A DNA stretch of 64,000 bases, from positions 18,340 to 82,339 of the forward strand of contig CAXEUY010000010.1 of the NCBI GenBank assembly GCA_963999645.1, given 5' to 3'. A model generated the notes under the pieces. The model saw nothing but the letters and a program-made list of their open reading frames with translations, made no database searches and was not told where the DNA came from. Of the stretch, positions 42,324 to 52,266 are shown piece after piece (position 1 is the first letter of the stretch; every line of letters begins with the position of its first letter). Position numbers and translations under genes: made by a program. The stretch is from MedAcidi-G1 sp002294285 (GTDB lineage: Bacteria; Actinomycetota; Acidimicrobiia; Acidimicrobiales; MedAcidi-G1).

Positions 42324-43532
42324 ATGGACTCTTCTGTCATAATTGTTGTTTTACTAGTTGCTTTAGTTATAAGCATTTCTGTTTCAGTAAAAGCTTTAAT
42401 ACGTCAAAAAAATTCTTCAGATTTGGATTCAGAGGCGTCAAAAGAAGAAGTTACGTCAATGCTTGAACGTCTAACTTCAGACTTGAAGGTGCAAATGGGA
42501 GAACTTGCAAATAAAGCTCTCCAAGATAATAACGAACAGTTCTTAACTCTGGCTTCCGAAAGAATGAATGTTGTTAAAGAACAAACAAAAGGTTTGTTGG
42601 ATCCTTTTGAGAAGCAGATCGAGCAATTAGGAAAAACAGTTAGCGAACTCCGTTCTGCACATGACAAAGAGAAAGGCGTAGTTGAAACTTTAGCGTCAAG
42701 AATGGGTGAACTTAGTGAGTCAAATGTTGCTCTGACCGAAGCCTTGCGTTCACCCACTGCTCGTGGGGCATGGGGTGAAAACCAACTGCGAAATGTAATC
42801 GAATTAGCAGGCATGACCCCCTATTGCGATTATGAAGAACAATCAACTGGAGAAAACAGGAGTGGTAATGCTATACGTCCCGATGTCGTAGTGCGGCTCC
42901 CTAATGGTGCTTATCTAGCAGTAGATGCAAAAGTTCCTTTAGATGCATACCTGGAAGCACAGGAGTCCTCAGATAAGACCGAGATTGAAAATCATTTGTC
43001 ACGTCATGCGACTGCCCTAAGAGCACATGTAAACGCGCTAGCAAGCCGAAAATACTGGGAGCTAAATGATGGTCCCGCGCCAGAGTTTGTCGTTCTGTTC
43101 GTTCCCGGAGAGTCGTTTTTAGCTGACGCTTTGCGAGTCGATGTTTCACTTTTGCAAGATGCTATGGAGAAAAAAGTCTTGCTTGCTTCTCCCGTAAACC
43201 TTTTAGCTCTTCTATGGGCAGTTGCCAGAGGGTGGCAAGAAGCCCGTATCACTGAGCACGCGAAGGAGATTGCTGATCTCGGAGAAGAACTTTACGAACG
43301 AATCGGCACTGTACTCAACCATATGGATAAGACAGGCCGGGGTTTAACTTCTGCAGTAAATGCATACAACACTATGATCGGTTCAGTAGATGGACGTTTA
43401 ATGGTTACTCTCAGAAAATTCCCTAATTTAGGAATTGGTAGTAATGAAATTCCTTCACCAGAAGAGTTAGAGAATAAACCGCGTGATTTGCAGGTTGAAG
43501 AGATGAAAGGTCTTTCTTCGCCTGAAATCTAA
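42324..43532 (+). CDS. rmuC: DNA recombination protein RmuC homologue
   Basis: This 402-residue protein has an N-terminal hydrophobic segment (about 5-25), a coiled-coil-like region (about 30-145) and the RmuC domain. The domain includes RGAWGENQLRNVIELAGM (about 148-165), PDVVVRLPNG (about 186-195) and the VDAKVPLDAY segment (about 200-209). RmuC limits DNA inversions and is thought to be a nuclease-fold protein. The coding sequence stands alone between puuD-like and pyrimidine genes. Confidence 0.9.
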   Translation: MDSSVIIVVLLVALVISISVSVKALIRQKNSSDLDSEASKEEVTSMLERLTSDLKVQMGELANKALQDNNEQFLTLASERMNVVKEQTKGLLDPFEKQIEQLGKTVSELRSAHDKEKGVVETLASRMGELSESNVALTEALRSPTARGAWGENQLRNVIELAGMTPYCDYEEQSTGENRSGNAIRPDVVVRLPNGAYLAVDAKVPLDAYLEAQESSDKTEIENHLSRHATALRAHVNALASRKYWELNDGPAPEFVVLFVPGESFLADALRVDVSLLQDAMEKKVLLASPVNLLALLWAVARGWQEARITEHAKEIADLGEELYERIGTVLNHMDKTGRGLTSAVNAYNTMIGSVDGRLMVTLRKFPNLGIGSNEIPSPEELENKPRDLQVEEMKGLSSPEI

Positions 43533-43651
43533 GTTAAATACGAGTTTTACTAATAACGAAAAGTGTCTGCATAGAAGCAAAGCGGTAACCTCATAATTCA
43601 ACCGTTATTTTTGGTTAACCTTCTGTAATAAGAAAAATTAGGAGAAATTAG

Positions 43652-44494
43652 ATGTCAAATGTGGTGCGCGCCGCAATGGTCCAAACAAGGTGGACAGGCG
43701 ATAAAGAATCAATGATTGATCTTCATGAGCAATATCTTCGTGAAGCTGCTAGTCAAGGTGCCCAAATAATGTGTTTCCAAGAACTTTTTTATGGACCGTA
43801 TTTTTGTCAGGTTCAAGAAGTTGAATATTACGGTTACGCAGAAGCTATACCAGATGGCCCAACTGTAAAGCGTTTTCAGGAGCTAGCGGCAGAGTTAGGA
43901 ATGGTGTTAGTACTGCCAATGTATGAGAAAGAAAAAGAAGGTTTCTTGTACAACACAGCGGCAGTGATTGATGCAGACGGAAGTTATTTAGGAAAATATC
44001 GGAAAACCCATATTCCTCAAGTCAATGGGTTTTGGGAGAAATTTTATTTCAAACCAGGTAATACAGGGTTCCCTGTTTTTCAAACAGCTGTAGGCAGAGT
44101 CGGAGTATACATATGTTATGACAGACATTTCCCAGAGGGTTGGAGAGCTTTAGGAATGAACGGAGCGCAAATTGTTTTCAACCCATCTGCGACAAGTAGA
44201 GGCCTTTCTTCGTATCTATGGAAACTCGAACAGCCAGCTTCAGCAGTCGCAAATATGTATTACGTGGGAGCAATTAACCGAGTAGGAATCGAACCTTTGG
44301 GTGAAAATGACTTCTACGGCACAACTTATTTCGTCGACCCGCGAGGCCAGTTCGTTGGAGATGTTTGTTCAGATCAAGACGAAGAATTAATCATAAGAGA
44401 TTTAGATTTGGAAATGATCGACGAGGTTCGCAATCAGTGGGCCTTTTACAGGGATCGCAGACCAAGCACCTATGAAGACCTCGTAACCCCTTAA
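43652..44494 (+). CDS. pydC: Carbon-nitrogen hydrolase, probable beta-ureidopropionase
   Basis: This 280-residue nitrilase-superfamily protein shows the catalytic triad: glutamate in FQELF (E44), lysine in YRKTHIP (K118) and cysteine in YICYDRHFPE (C155). The overall sequence resembles beta-ureidopropionase and N-carbamoylputrescine amidase. With dihydropyrimidinase two genes downstream, hydrolysis of N-carbamoyl-beta-alanine (from uracil) or its thymine analogue to beta-amino acid, CO2 and ammonia is the best assignment. TAGGAGAA precedes the ATG. It is first in the operon. Confidence 0.86.
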   Translation: MSNVVRAAMVQTRWTGDKESMIDLHEQYLREAASQGAQIMCFQELFYGPYFCQVQEVEYYGYAEAIPDGPTVKRFQELAAELGMVLVLPMYEKEKEGFLYNTAAVIDADGSYLGKYRKTHIPQVNGFWEKFYFKPGNTGFPVFQTAVGRVGVYICYDRHFPEGWRALGMNGAQIVFNPSATSRGLSSYLWKLEQPASAVANMYYVGAINRVGIEPLGENDFYGTTYFVDPRGQFVGDVCSDQDEELIIRDLDLEMIDEVRNQWAFYRDRRPSTYEDLVTP

Positions 44495-44513
44495 TCTAGA
44501 GATAAGGAAAAAC

Positions 44514-45806
44514 ATGGCTACTAATTCAGAACTATTTAAACGTCATTCTGAGGTTCTTCCCTCTTGGCTGGCTCTTTATTACGACCCACCTATTTCAATG
44601 GATTACGGAGAGGGTCGCCATGTTTATGACGTCGAAGGAAATCGATATCTTGATTTTTTTGGCGGAATCCTTACAACAAGTCTTGGTTACGACATTCCTG
44701 AAGTAACTGAAGCAATTAATAAACAGTCATCAAAGGTTTTACATTCCTCAACTCTTTATTTGTCTGAGCCAATGATCGAGTTAGCAGAATTGGTGACAGA
44801 ACTTTCAGGGATCCCAGATGCAAAAGTTTTCTTTACTACTTCTGGGACAGAAGCTAACGATGCAGCCTTGTTGTTGGCAACGTCATATCGTCGATCAAAT
44901 CAGATACTTGCGCTTAGAAACAGCTACCACGGACGCTCGTTTTCTACCGTAGCTATTACATCGCATAGATCTTGGTCACCAACCAGTTTGAGTGGACTTT
45001 CCGTAAATTACGTACACGGTGGATATAGATTGCGAAGTCCGTTTAACGGGTTCGATGATGAAAGCTATACCCAAGCTTGTGTTGATGACCTTGTTCAGGT
45101 TTTTGACATGATGACCTCAGGAGATGTGGCGACAATGATTGCCGAACCAATTCAAGGTGTTGGAGGTTTTGCGACTCCTCCTGATGGATTTTTTGGCGCA
45201 ATGAAAAAAGAGTTAGACAATAGAGGAGTCTTGTTTATTTCCGACGAAGTTCAAACAGGATGGGGTAGAACCGGAGAAAACTTCTGGGGTTATCAAGCTC
45301 ATGGAATGGTTCCTGACATGATGACTTTTGCAAAAGGAGTCGGAAATGGACTGGCCTTAGGGGGAGTGGTTGCAAGAGCAGAAGTAATGGAAGCAATGCC
45401 TGCCAATTCCATTTCTACTTTCGGAGGTAATCCAATTGCATCAGCTGGAGCTTTAGCCACCATCAAATACATGCTTGAACATGACACTCAGAATAACTCT
45501 AAAGAAATGGGAAATAGGTTAATAGAAGGAATCAGCAAGGCAGTAGAGGATTCACCTGTTATAGCGGAGATTCGCGGTCGAGGTCTAATGGTCGCTATAG
45601 AGACTGTGGTGCCAGATTCCATTGAGCCTAATGCAGATGCTGCTGCTCAGTTAATGGAAGCCGCAAGAGCTTCAGGGCTACTTATCGGCAAGGGGGGACT
45701 TTATGGGAATGTTATTCGTATAGCTCCGCCTATGACTGTTACAGCTGAAGAGATTGATGAAGGAATTGCAATCTTGAATGAGGCTATAAAGGGTTTACAT
45801 TATTAA
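44514..45806 (+). CDS. pydD: Class III aminotransferase, probable beta-alanine/beta-aminoisobutyrate:2-oxoacid type
   Basis: This 430-residue PLP enzyme has GRHVYDVEGNRYLDFFGGI (about 25-43), TSGTEANDAALLLA (about 103-116), SDEVQTGWGRTG (about 243-254) and the PLP lysine in TFAKGVGNG (about 270-278). It resembles the AGXT2 / beta-alanine aminotransferase subgroup. It would convert beta-alanine (from uracil) or beta-aminoisobutyrate (from thymine) to malonate or methylmalonate semialdehyde, the substrate of the dehydrogenase at 47265. It is more distant from the two polyamine-cluster aminotransferases. Confidence 0.86.
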   Translation: MATNSELFKRHSEVLPSWLALYYDPPISMDYGEGRHVYDVEGNRYLDFFGGILTTSLGYDIPEVTEAINKQSSKVLHSSTLYLSEPMIELAELVTELSGIPDAKVFFTTSGTEANDAALLLATSYRRSNQILALRNSYHGRSFSTVAITSHRSWSPTSLSGLSVNYVHGGYRLRSPFNGFDDESYTQACVDDLVQVFDMMTSGDVATMIAEPIQGVGGFATPPDGFFGAMKKELDNRGVLFISDEVQTGWGRTGENFWGYQAHGMVPDMMTFAKGVGNGLALGGVVARAEVMEAMPANSISTFGGNPIASAGALATIKYMLEHDTQNNSKEMGNRLIEGISKAVEDSPVIAEIRGRGLMVAIETVVPDSIEPNADAAAQLMEAARASGLLIGKGGLYGNVIRIAPPMTVTAEEIDEGIAILNEAIKGLHY

Positions 45807-45827
45807 AGTTGATTATAAGGAGGAGTT

Positions 45828-47240
45828 ATGACGACTCTAATAAAAAATGGAACTGTAGTTACATCAACTGGACGGCATGATGCAGATGTTCTTATTGATG
45901 GAGAGAAGATTGCGGCAATTTTGCAACCAGGGACCTCAGCAGCCACAAGTGCTGAAACAGGAGCGGAAAAAGTTATTGACGCAACCGGAAAATATGTTGT
46001 ACCAGGAGGGATCGATTGCCATACACACATGGAACTTCCCTTCGGAGGTACTTTTGCATCCGATACTTTCGAAATAGGCACAAGAGCTGCAGCTTGGGGT
46101 GGAACCACGACAATTATTGACTTCGCAGTTCAGAAATACGAAGAAAATGTCAGAGAGTGTTTAGATTCATGGTTCGCGAAAGCTGAAGGCGAGTGTGCCA
46201 TTGATTATGCATTTCATATGATCTTAGGTGGCGTAGATGATGCAGCTCTAAAAGAAATGGATGCTTTGGTAGATGAAGGAATAACCAGTTTCAAGTTATT
46301 TATGGCATACCCGGGTGTTTTTTATAGCGATGATGGTCAAATTCTAAAAGTTATGCAGAAAGCTTCAGAAAACGGAGCAATGATCTGTATGCATGCAGAA
46401 AATGGAATCGCAATTGATGTGATAGCTGAACAAGCCGCATCACGTGGACAAACCGACCCTATTTATCACGGCATTACCAGACCATCGAGACTTGAAGGTG
46501 AAGCAACAAATAGAGCTATTCAGTTAGCTCTTGTGGCAGGAGCACCTGTCTACTTTGTTCATCTTTCAGCTAGTGAAGCATTGGAGCGTGTTGCCGCAGC
46601 TCGCAATGAAGGACATAACGTTTATGCCGAAACATGCCCCCAATATCTGTATTTAAACTTGGAAGACCATTTAGGAGCTCCAGGTTTTGCAGGGGCCGGC
46701 TATGTTTGTTCGCCTCCACTGAGAACTAAGGAACACACACATCATAAAGATCTTTGGAGAGGGCTTAGGACCAATGATCTAGCTGTAGTCTCAACGGACC
46801 ATTGTCCTTTTTGCATGAAAGAGCAAAAAGAACTAGGGAGTGAAGATTTTAGAGCAATTCCAAATGGCATAGGTGGAGTTGAACACCGCATGGACCTTAT
46901 ATATCAAGGAGTCGTAATGGGGGAATTAAGTTTGGAGCGCTGGGTCGAGACCTGTTCCACAACTCCAGCTCGAATGTTTGGTCTTTATCCACAGAAAGGT
47001 GTAATCGCAGCTGGTTCCGATGCAGACATTGTTCTTTACAATCCGAATGCAAAGACACATATTTCAGTCGACACGCATCACATGAGTATGGATTATTCCG
47101 CTTATGAGGGTTTTGACATCGACGGTCATGTTGACACAGTAATTTCAAGAGGAAAAGTGCTCATAGAAGACGGTGCCTATCATGGCGCAAAGGGAGATGG
47201 ACGTTATTTGCGTCGAGGACTTTCTTCATATTTGATTTAA
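45828..47240 (+). CDS. pydB: Dihydropyrimidinase
   Basis: This 470-residue cyclic amidohydrolase shows metal ligands H65 and H67 in CHTHME, the carbamylated lysine K156 in SFKLFMAYPG, MHAENG (about 188-193), FVHLSASEAL and the aspartate in STDHCPF (about 324-330). The length and motifs match dihydropyrimidinase (hydantoinase type D). It opens dihydrouracil or dihydrothymine to N-carbamoyl-beta-amino acid. GGAGG is an excellent ribosome site before the ATG. It lies between the aminotransferase and semialdehyde dehydrogenase genes of the same pathway. Confidence 0.92.
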   Translation: MTTLIKNGTVVTSTGRHDADVLIDGEKIAAILQPGTSAATSAETGAEKVIDATGKYVVPGGIDCHTHMELPFGGTFASDTFEIGTRAAAWGGTTTIIDFAVQKYEENVRECLDSWFAKAEGECAIDYAFHMILGGVDDAALKEMDALVDEGITSFKLFMAYPGVFYSDDGQILKVMQKASENGAMICMHAENGIAIDVIAEQAASRGQTDPIYHGITRPSRLEGEATNRAIQLALVAGAPVYFVHLSASEALERVAAARNEGHNVYAETCPQYLYLNLEDHLGAPGFAGAGYVCSPPLRTKEHTHHKDLWRGLRTNDLAVVSTDHCPFCMKEQKELGSEDFRAIPNGIGGVEHRMDLIYQGVVMGELSLERWVETCSTTPARMFGLYPQKGVIAAGSDADIVLYNPNAKTHISVDTHHMSMDYSAYEGFDIDGHVDTVISRGKVLIEDGAYHGAKGDGRYLRRGLSSYLI

Positions 47241-47264
47241 ACGTTAATCACACTGAGGTTATCT

Positions 47265-48752
47265 ATGCGCAAAATCACACATTTAATTGATGCAAAAAAT
47301 TCTGAATCGACTTCAGGAAATGCAGGACCAGTTTTTAACCCTGCTACTGGAGAACAGACAGGAGAAGTGGATCTCGCTTCAATTGAAGAGGTAGATGTAG
47401 CAGTCGAATCATCAAGAAAAGCTTTCCAAGAGTGGAGAAATGTTTCTATTGCTCGAAGAGTAAAACTATTGCATGACTTCAGAAATTTGGTTATTCAAAA
47501 TGAAACTGAAATTGCTTCCAGATTGACTCAGGAGCATGGAAAAGTAGCTGATGACGCCCGGGGGGAAGTAGCTAGAGGAATAGAGAATATAGAGTTTGCT
47601 TGTGGATTCGCTGATTCTTTAAAAGGTACATATAGCGAACAGGCTTCTACTGGGGTTGATGTATATACAGTAAGGCAACCTCTTGGCGTTTGTGCAGGAA
47701 TAACTCCCTTTAATTTTCCAGCAATGGTGCCACTATGGATGATTCCTAATGCGGTTGCATGCGGAAATACATTTGTTTTGAAACCATCTGAGAGAGACCC
47801 GTCTGCTCCAAGATTTTTGGTTGAGTTAATTCAGGAGGCCGGATTTCCGCCGGGGGTAGTTAACTTAGTAAATGGAGACAAAATCGCAGTCGATAGGCTT
47901 CTAGAGCATCCAGATGTCTCTGCTGTAAGTTTTGTAGGTTCAACACCAATCGCCAAATACGTTTACTCGACAGGCACAGCTCAAGGTAAACGGGTTCAAG
48001 CGCTCGGAGGAGCTAAAAATCATATGCTAGTGCTGCCGGATGCAGACCTAGATCTTGCAGCAGATGCTGCAGTTTCGGCTGCTTATGGATCAGCAGGAGA
48101 AAGATGCATGGCTATTTCTGTAGTTGTTGCAATTGGAGACATAGCAGATCCACTAGTTGATGCAATCAAACTCAGAATGGAAAAATTAGTTATAGGTCCG
48201 GGAGATGATGCAAATTCAGAGATGGGCCCACTAATTACTAAAGAACATCGAGACAAAGTAGCTGGATATGTCGATATCGGAGAAAAAGAAGGTGCGCATT
48301 TGATCGTCGACGGACGTGAACAGATTTTCGAAAATGAAGGTTTTTTCATTGGCGTTTCACTCTTAGATCATGTGACGACCGATATGAGTGTTTATAAAGA
48401 AGAGATTTTCGGACCTGTTCTTTCCGTTGTGAGAGTAGACAATTACAATCAGGCGGTAGAGATGATTTCAAATAATCCATACGGTAACGGTGCAGCAATT
48501 TTTACACGCGATGGGGGCACAGCACGCCAGTTCCAGCAAGATGCTGATGCTGGAATGGTGGGCATAAATGTTCCAATACCAGTTCCAGTTGGATATCACT
48601 CCTTTGGAGGATGGAACGATTCTCTTTTTGGCGATACAACCATGTACGGGCCTGAAGGTTTAAATTTCTTCACGCGACCCAAAGTTATTACAAGCCGTTG
48701 GCCTGATCCAACAACAAGTCAAGTGGATCTTGGATTTCCTCAGAACAACTAA
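47265..48752 (+). CDS. mmsA: CoA-acylating methylmalonate-/malonate-semialdehyde dehydrogenase
   Basis: This 495-residue ALDH has FNPATGEQTGEV (about 25-36), PFNFPAMVPLWM (about 148-159) typical of the MMSDH subgroup, ALGGAKNH instead of the ELGGK of normal ALDHs (about 246-253), and the catalytic cysteine in GERCMAIS (about residue 283). It converts (methyl)malonate semialdehyde with CoA and NAD to acetyl- or propionyl-CoA plus CO2, completing the pyrimidine pathway encoded around it. Confidence 0.92.
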   Translation: MRKITHLIDAKNSESTSGNAGPVFNPATGEQTGEVDLASIEEVDVAVESSRKAFQEWRNVSIARRVKLLHDFRNLVIQNETEIASRLTQEHGKVADDARGEVARGIENIEFACGFADSLKGTYSEQASTGVDVYTVRQPLGVCAGITPFNFPAMVPLWMIPNAVACGNTFVLKPSERDPSAPRFLVELIQEAGFPPGVVNLVNGDKIAVDRLLEHPDVSAVSFVGSTPIAKYVYSTGTAQGKRVQALGGAKNHMLVLPDADLDLAADAAVSAAYGSAGERCMAISVVVAIGDIADPLVDAIKLRMEKLVIGPGDDANSEMGPLITKEHRDKVAGYVDIGEKEGAHLIVDGREQIFENEGFFIGVSLLDHVTTDMSVYKEEIFGPVLSVVRVDNYNQAVEMISNNPYGNGAAIFTRDGGTARQFQQDADAGMVGINVPIPVPVGYHSFGGWNDSLFGDTTMYGPEGLNFFTRPKVITSRWPDPTTSQVDLGFPQNN

Positions 48753-48770
48753 AATTAACAAGGAGAAATA

Positions 48771-49769
48771 ATGGATTTTGGTGTTGTCCTCCAGACAGAC
48801 CCACCGGCGTCTAGGGTGATAGACCTCACGGTTAGAGCTGAGAAATTAGGTTTCACACACGGATATACATTTGATAGCCATGTTTTATGGCAAGAACCTT
48901 TTGTTATTTATAGTGCAATGCTTGCAGCTACAGAAACAATGAAGGTCGGACCTATGGTTACTAATCCAGGCACTCGCGACTGGACCGTTATCGCCTCTTT
49001 ATTTGCGACTTTAAACGATATGTATGGAGAGCGAACCGTTTGTGGAATAGGTCGAGGCGATTCGGCAATGAGAGTAATCGGTTATCCACCATGCAATTTG
49101 GCAACACTTGAAGAATCAATCAACGTAATAAAAACACTTGCAGAAGGTGGAGAAGTTGCGTATAACGGCACAACTCAATCATTTCCCTGGCGAAGCGGAG
49201 GAACTTTGCCAGTATGGATGGCAGCATATGGACCAAAGGCTCTAGCTTTATGTGGCAGGGTATGTGACGGGTTTGTTCTTCAATTAGCTGATCCACAAAT
49301 TGCCGAGTGGACAATTAAGGCGGTCAGGGAATCTGCAGAAGACGCAGGCCGTGACCCTAATGAGATAACAATTTGCGTGGTTGCTCCTGCATACGTGGGA
49401 GACAATTTACCCCACCAAAGAGATCAAGTTAGATGGTTTGGCGGGATGGTAGGAAACCATGTGGCGGATTTGGTTAAACGTTATGGATCAGACAGTTCTT
49501 TAGTGCCCGAAGCACTGACAGAGTACATAAAAGCTAGAGAGGGTTACGACTATTCTGAACATGGGCGAGCAGGTAATACCCATACAGATTTTGTACCAGA
49601 TGACATAATTGACAGATTCTGCATTCTAGGTGACGTTGAATCCCATATTGAGAGACTTTCCGAGTTAAAGGCATTGGGTGTCGATCAATTTGCGTTGTAT
49701 TTGATGCATGATCAGCAAGACGAGACATTAGAACTTTATGGTCAGAGTATTATTCCAGCATTTAATTAG
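48771..49769 (+). CDS. LLM-class (F420/FMN-dependent) oxidoreductase in pyrimidine operon
   Basis: This 332-residue protein has the TIM-barrel LLM/Mer-type features MDFGVVLQTDPP at the start, TMKVGPMVTNPGTRD (about 56-70) and WMAAYGPKALALCGRVCDGF (about 148-167). The family uses F420H2 or FMNH2 to reduce or oxygenate small molecules. It sits between mmsA and the importer, 18 bases after mmsA with an AAGGAG site. No dihydropyrimidine dehydrogenase is in the window, so a role in the first ring reduction is conceivable but unproven. RutA-like uracil cleavage is another possibility, but RutB-F are absent. Confidence 0.82.
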   Translation: MDFGVVLQTDPPASRVIDLTVRAEKLGFTHGYTFDSHVLWQEPFVIYSAMLAATETMKVGPMVTNPGTRDWTVIASLFATLNDMYGERTVCGIGRGDSAMRVIGYPPCNLATLEESINVIKTLAEGGEVAYNGTTQSFPWRSGGTLPVWMAAYGPKALALCGRVCDGFVLQLADPQIAEWTIKAVRESAEDAGRDPNEITICVVAPAYVGDNLPHQRDQVRWFGGMVGNHVADLVKRYGSDSSLVPEALTEYIKAREGYDYSEHGRAGNTHTDFVPDDIIDRFCILGDVESHIERLSELKALGVDQFALYLMHDQQDETLELYGQSIIPAFN

Positions 49770-49800
49770 TGAAAATTGATTTGATTTAAAAGATTTAGAG

Positions 49801-50673
49801 GTGAACGTGACTAAAAGAAAAGCTTTCAGAACAGCTTTTACAGTATTAGTTACGCTTATTTTATTTGTACTTTTATGGGAAGGGTACAAATGGATGGGTC
49901 AACAGACTGATGACCATTGGCCAGGTACAGGATTCGGATTACCTGTTTCAACCGACGACTTGACCATGCCTCATTCAGGGGACATTTTTAAAGAACTGAC
50001 AGATGAAATTCGTGCAGGCAGAGAAACTCTACCCATGACTGTTTATCTTTTGAAGAAAGCAGGGTTCACATTTCTCGAGGCTGCGATTGGTTTTTCTCTA
50101 GGAGTGATTGTTGGACTTATGCTTGCGGTTTTCATGTTGAGATGGAGATTTGCAGAAAGAGGCTTCCTTCCTTGGATAAATGTTTCTCAGACTGTTCCGT
50201 TGATTGCACTAGCTCCGATAGTTGTGACTTGGGCAAGACTACAGGGATACCCAGATATGGTTGGCATATCTTTAATTGCAACTTATTTGACCTTTTTCCC
50301 AGTTGCAGTTAGTGGACTTAGAGGGCTCCAATCACCCGAAAGTAGTGATGTAGAACTTATGCATTCTTATGCGGCATCATGGACATCAACATTGGTGAAA
50401 CTTAGATTACCCGCCGCAAGACCATTTCTTTTCCCAGCGTTTAAACTGGCTGCTACTTTAAGCGTTGTAGGTGCAATTGTCGGGGAAATTTCAATAGGTA
50501 CAAAAACAGGCCTAGGGAGAGCAATATTGGACTTTGCTCAAAGATATGCGGTGTGGCCCGAAAGGCTATATAGCTCTGTGATAGCAGCTTCGCTATTGGG
50601 ACTTTTTGTTTTCGGGCTTGTTAACGCCGCAGAATGGTTAGTAATTAAAAGAGGCAGAGAGGTCGCTAAGTGA
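49801..50673 (+). CDS. ABC transporter permease (nitrate/taurine/pyrimidine-precursor type)
   Basis: This 290-residue permease has about six transmembrane segments and the coupling loop ELMHSYAASWTSTLVKLRLPAARPFL (about 183-208). It belongs to the SsuC/ThiX-like group. It starts with GTG at 49801; an in-frame GTG six bases on is an alternative with tighter spacing to the GAGG site. The four-gene importer probably brings in pyrimidines or related rings for the upstream enzymes. It overlaps the ATPase by four bases. Confidence 0.83.
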   Translation: MNVTKRKAFRTAFTVLVTLILFVLLWEGYKWMGQQTDDHWPGTGFGLPVSTDDLTMPHSGDIFKELTDEIRAGRETLPMTVYLLKKAGFTFLEAAIGFSLGVIVGLMLAVFMLRWRFAERGFLPWINVSQTVPLIALAPIVVTWARLQGYPDMVGISLIATYLTFFPVAVSGLRGLQSPESSDVELMHSYAASWTSTLVKLRLPAARPFLFPAFKLAATLSVVGAIVGEISIGTKTGLGRAILDFAQRYAVWPERLYSSVIAASLLGLFVFGLVNAAEWLVIKRGREVAK

Positions 50674-51467
50674 AAAAAAACAACGAAACCTTAGATGAAG
50701 CCGTTTCCATAAGATCAGCAGACAAGGTTTTTAATCCAGATAGTGATGACGAAGTTCAAGCTTTGTCAGGAATTAATTTGGATATTGCATCTGGTGACTT
50801 CATCTCACTAATCGGTCCTTCAGGTTGTGGTAAGTCAACCCTCTTGAGACTGGTCGCAGACTTGTTATCACCAACAGCAGGTGAAGTCAGAGTTTTTGGA
50901 AAGACAGCAAATCAAGCAAGACTTGATCAAGACTATGGAATGGTATTCCAACATGCCGGCCTTTTTGATTGGAGAAAAGTTTCGGCAAATATTGAGTTGC
51001 CTTTAGAGCTTAAAGGATGGTCCAAATCTGAACGTAAAGTCCGTTCTAAAGAAATGCTGGAACTAGTTAGATTAGAAGAGTTTGGAGATCATTACCCGAG
51101 ACAGTTATCGGGAGGTATGCAACAACGAGTTTCTATAGCTAGAGCTTTATCTTTCGAACCTCGCTTATTGCTAATGGATGAACCCTTCGGAGCCTTAGAT
51201 GAAATGACTCGAGAACATATGCAGGTTGAGTTGTTGCGGATATGGCGTGAAACAGGAACTACCGTGGTGTTCGTTACTCATTCGATACCTGAGGCCGCTT
51301 TTCTTTCATCAAGAGTAGTTGTGCTTTCTCCAAGGCCAGGAAAAATTCATTCTGAGATTGAAGTCAATTTAGGCGATCGCAATGATGCGACAAGAGAAGA
51401 TCCTCAATTTTTTCAAGCAACGACAGAAGTCCGTGAAGCTCTTCGGGCTGTAGAGGCTAGTGAATGA
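50670..51467 (+). CDS. ABC transporter ATP-binding protein (SsuB/ThiZ-like)
   Basis: This 265-residue ATPase uses a GTG start overlapping the previous stop. It has Walker A GPSGCGKST (about 50-58), signature LSGGMQQRVSIARAL (about 145-159) and Walker B LLLMDEPFGALDE (about 165-177). It energises the adjacent pair of permeases. It overlaps the second permease by four bases (ATGA). Confidence 0.88.
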   Translation: MKKNNETLDEAVSIRSADKVFNPDSDDEVQALSGINLDIASGDFISLIGPSGCGKSTLLRLVADLLSPTAGEVRVFGKTANQARLDQDYGMVFQHAGLFDWRKVSANIELPLELKGWSKSERKVRSKEMLELVRLEEFGDHYPRQLSGGMQQRVSIARALSFEPRLLLMDEPFGALDEMTREHMQVELLRIWRETGTTVVFVTHSIPEAAFLSSRVVVLSPRPGKIHSEIEVNLGDRNDATREDPQFFQATTEVREALRAVEASE

Positions 51468-52240
51468 GAAGCAGTAAGTTTGTTTCGATTTTGCCTCCAG
51501 TCATAGTTGGTATCACCGGTTTGGCCATATGGGAAGGAGCAGTAAATGTTTTTGATATCAAAGAGTTTTTGCTGCCTAAGCCATCGTCAATTTGGGCACG
51601 ATTATTTGATGAATGGGGAGAATTAAGACACGCAACTTGGGAAACTGGAAAAATTGCAATAAGTGGACTGTTAATTGGAATTTTTCTAGGTGTCTTACTG
51701 GCTTTAATCACTAATAGATTTAAAGTTTTGAGTGATGGGTTAACTCCTTTAGCAATTGCTGTAAATGCAACGCCTATTGTTGCACTCGCACCTATTTTCA
51801 ATGCTTGGTTTGGAATTACTGGAACTTTTAGTAATCAGGCCGTGGTTATAGCAGTTGTTTTTTTCCCTGTGTTTATTAATACAGCAAAAGGACTTACAGA
51901 AGTTCATCCTAATGAAATTGAATTAATGCAGTCTTACGCATCAGGAGAGTGGACTATTTTGCGAGAAGTACGAATACCCAACGCATTACCATTTTTTGCA
52001 AATTCTCTACGTTTGGCTGCCCCTCTATCAGTAATTGCGGCAATTGTCGCAGAATATTTTGGTGGACCTCAAGACCGTATTGGCAATGTCATCACTTCTA
52101 GTGCAGGATTTGCTAAATATGATGTAGCATGGGCCGCCATAGCAATGGCATCCGGTTTGGGGCTATTGTTGTTTGGTAGTGCTCTTGTTGCAGAGAGATT
52201 AAGTATGCCCTGGCGAATTTCAGGGGATTTAGAAAAATAA
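51464..52240 (+). CDS. ABC transporter permease, second subunit (ThiX/SsuC-like)
   Basis: This 258-residue permease has about six hydrophobic segments and the coupling loop ELMQSYASGEWTILREVRIPNALPFF (about 147-172). It is homologous to the permease at 49801, giving a heterodimeric channel. It is 26 bases upstream of the substrate-binding protein, which has a strong GGGAGGGGGA ribosome site. Confidence 0.86.
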   Translation: MRSSKFVSILPPVIVGITGLAIWEGAVNVFDIKEFLLPKPSSIWARLFDEWGELRHATWETGKIAISGLLIGIFLGVLLALITNRFKVLSDGLTPLAIAVNATPIVALAPIFNAWFGITGTFSNQAVVIAVVFFPVFINTAKGLTEVHPNEIELMQSYASGEWTILREVRIPNALPFFANSLRLAAPLSVIAAIVAEYFGGPQDRIGNVITSSAGFAKYDVAWAAIAMASGLGLLLFGSALVAERLSMPWRISGDLEK

Positions 52241-52266
52241 TAACCCGGGAGGGGGATAAAAATAGA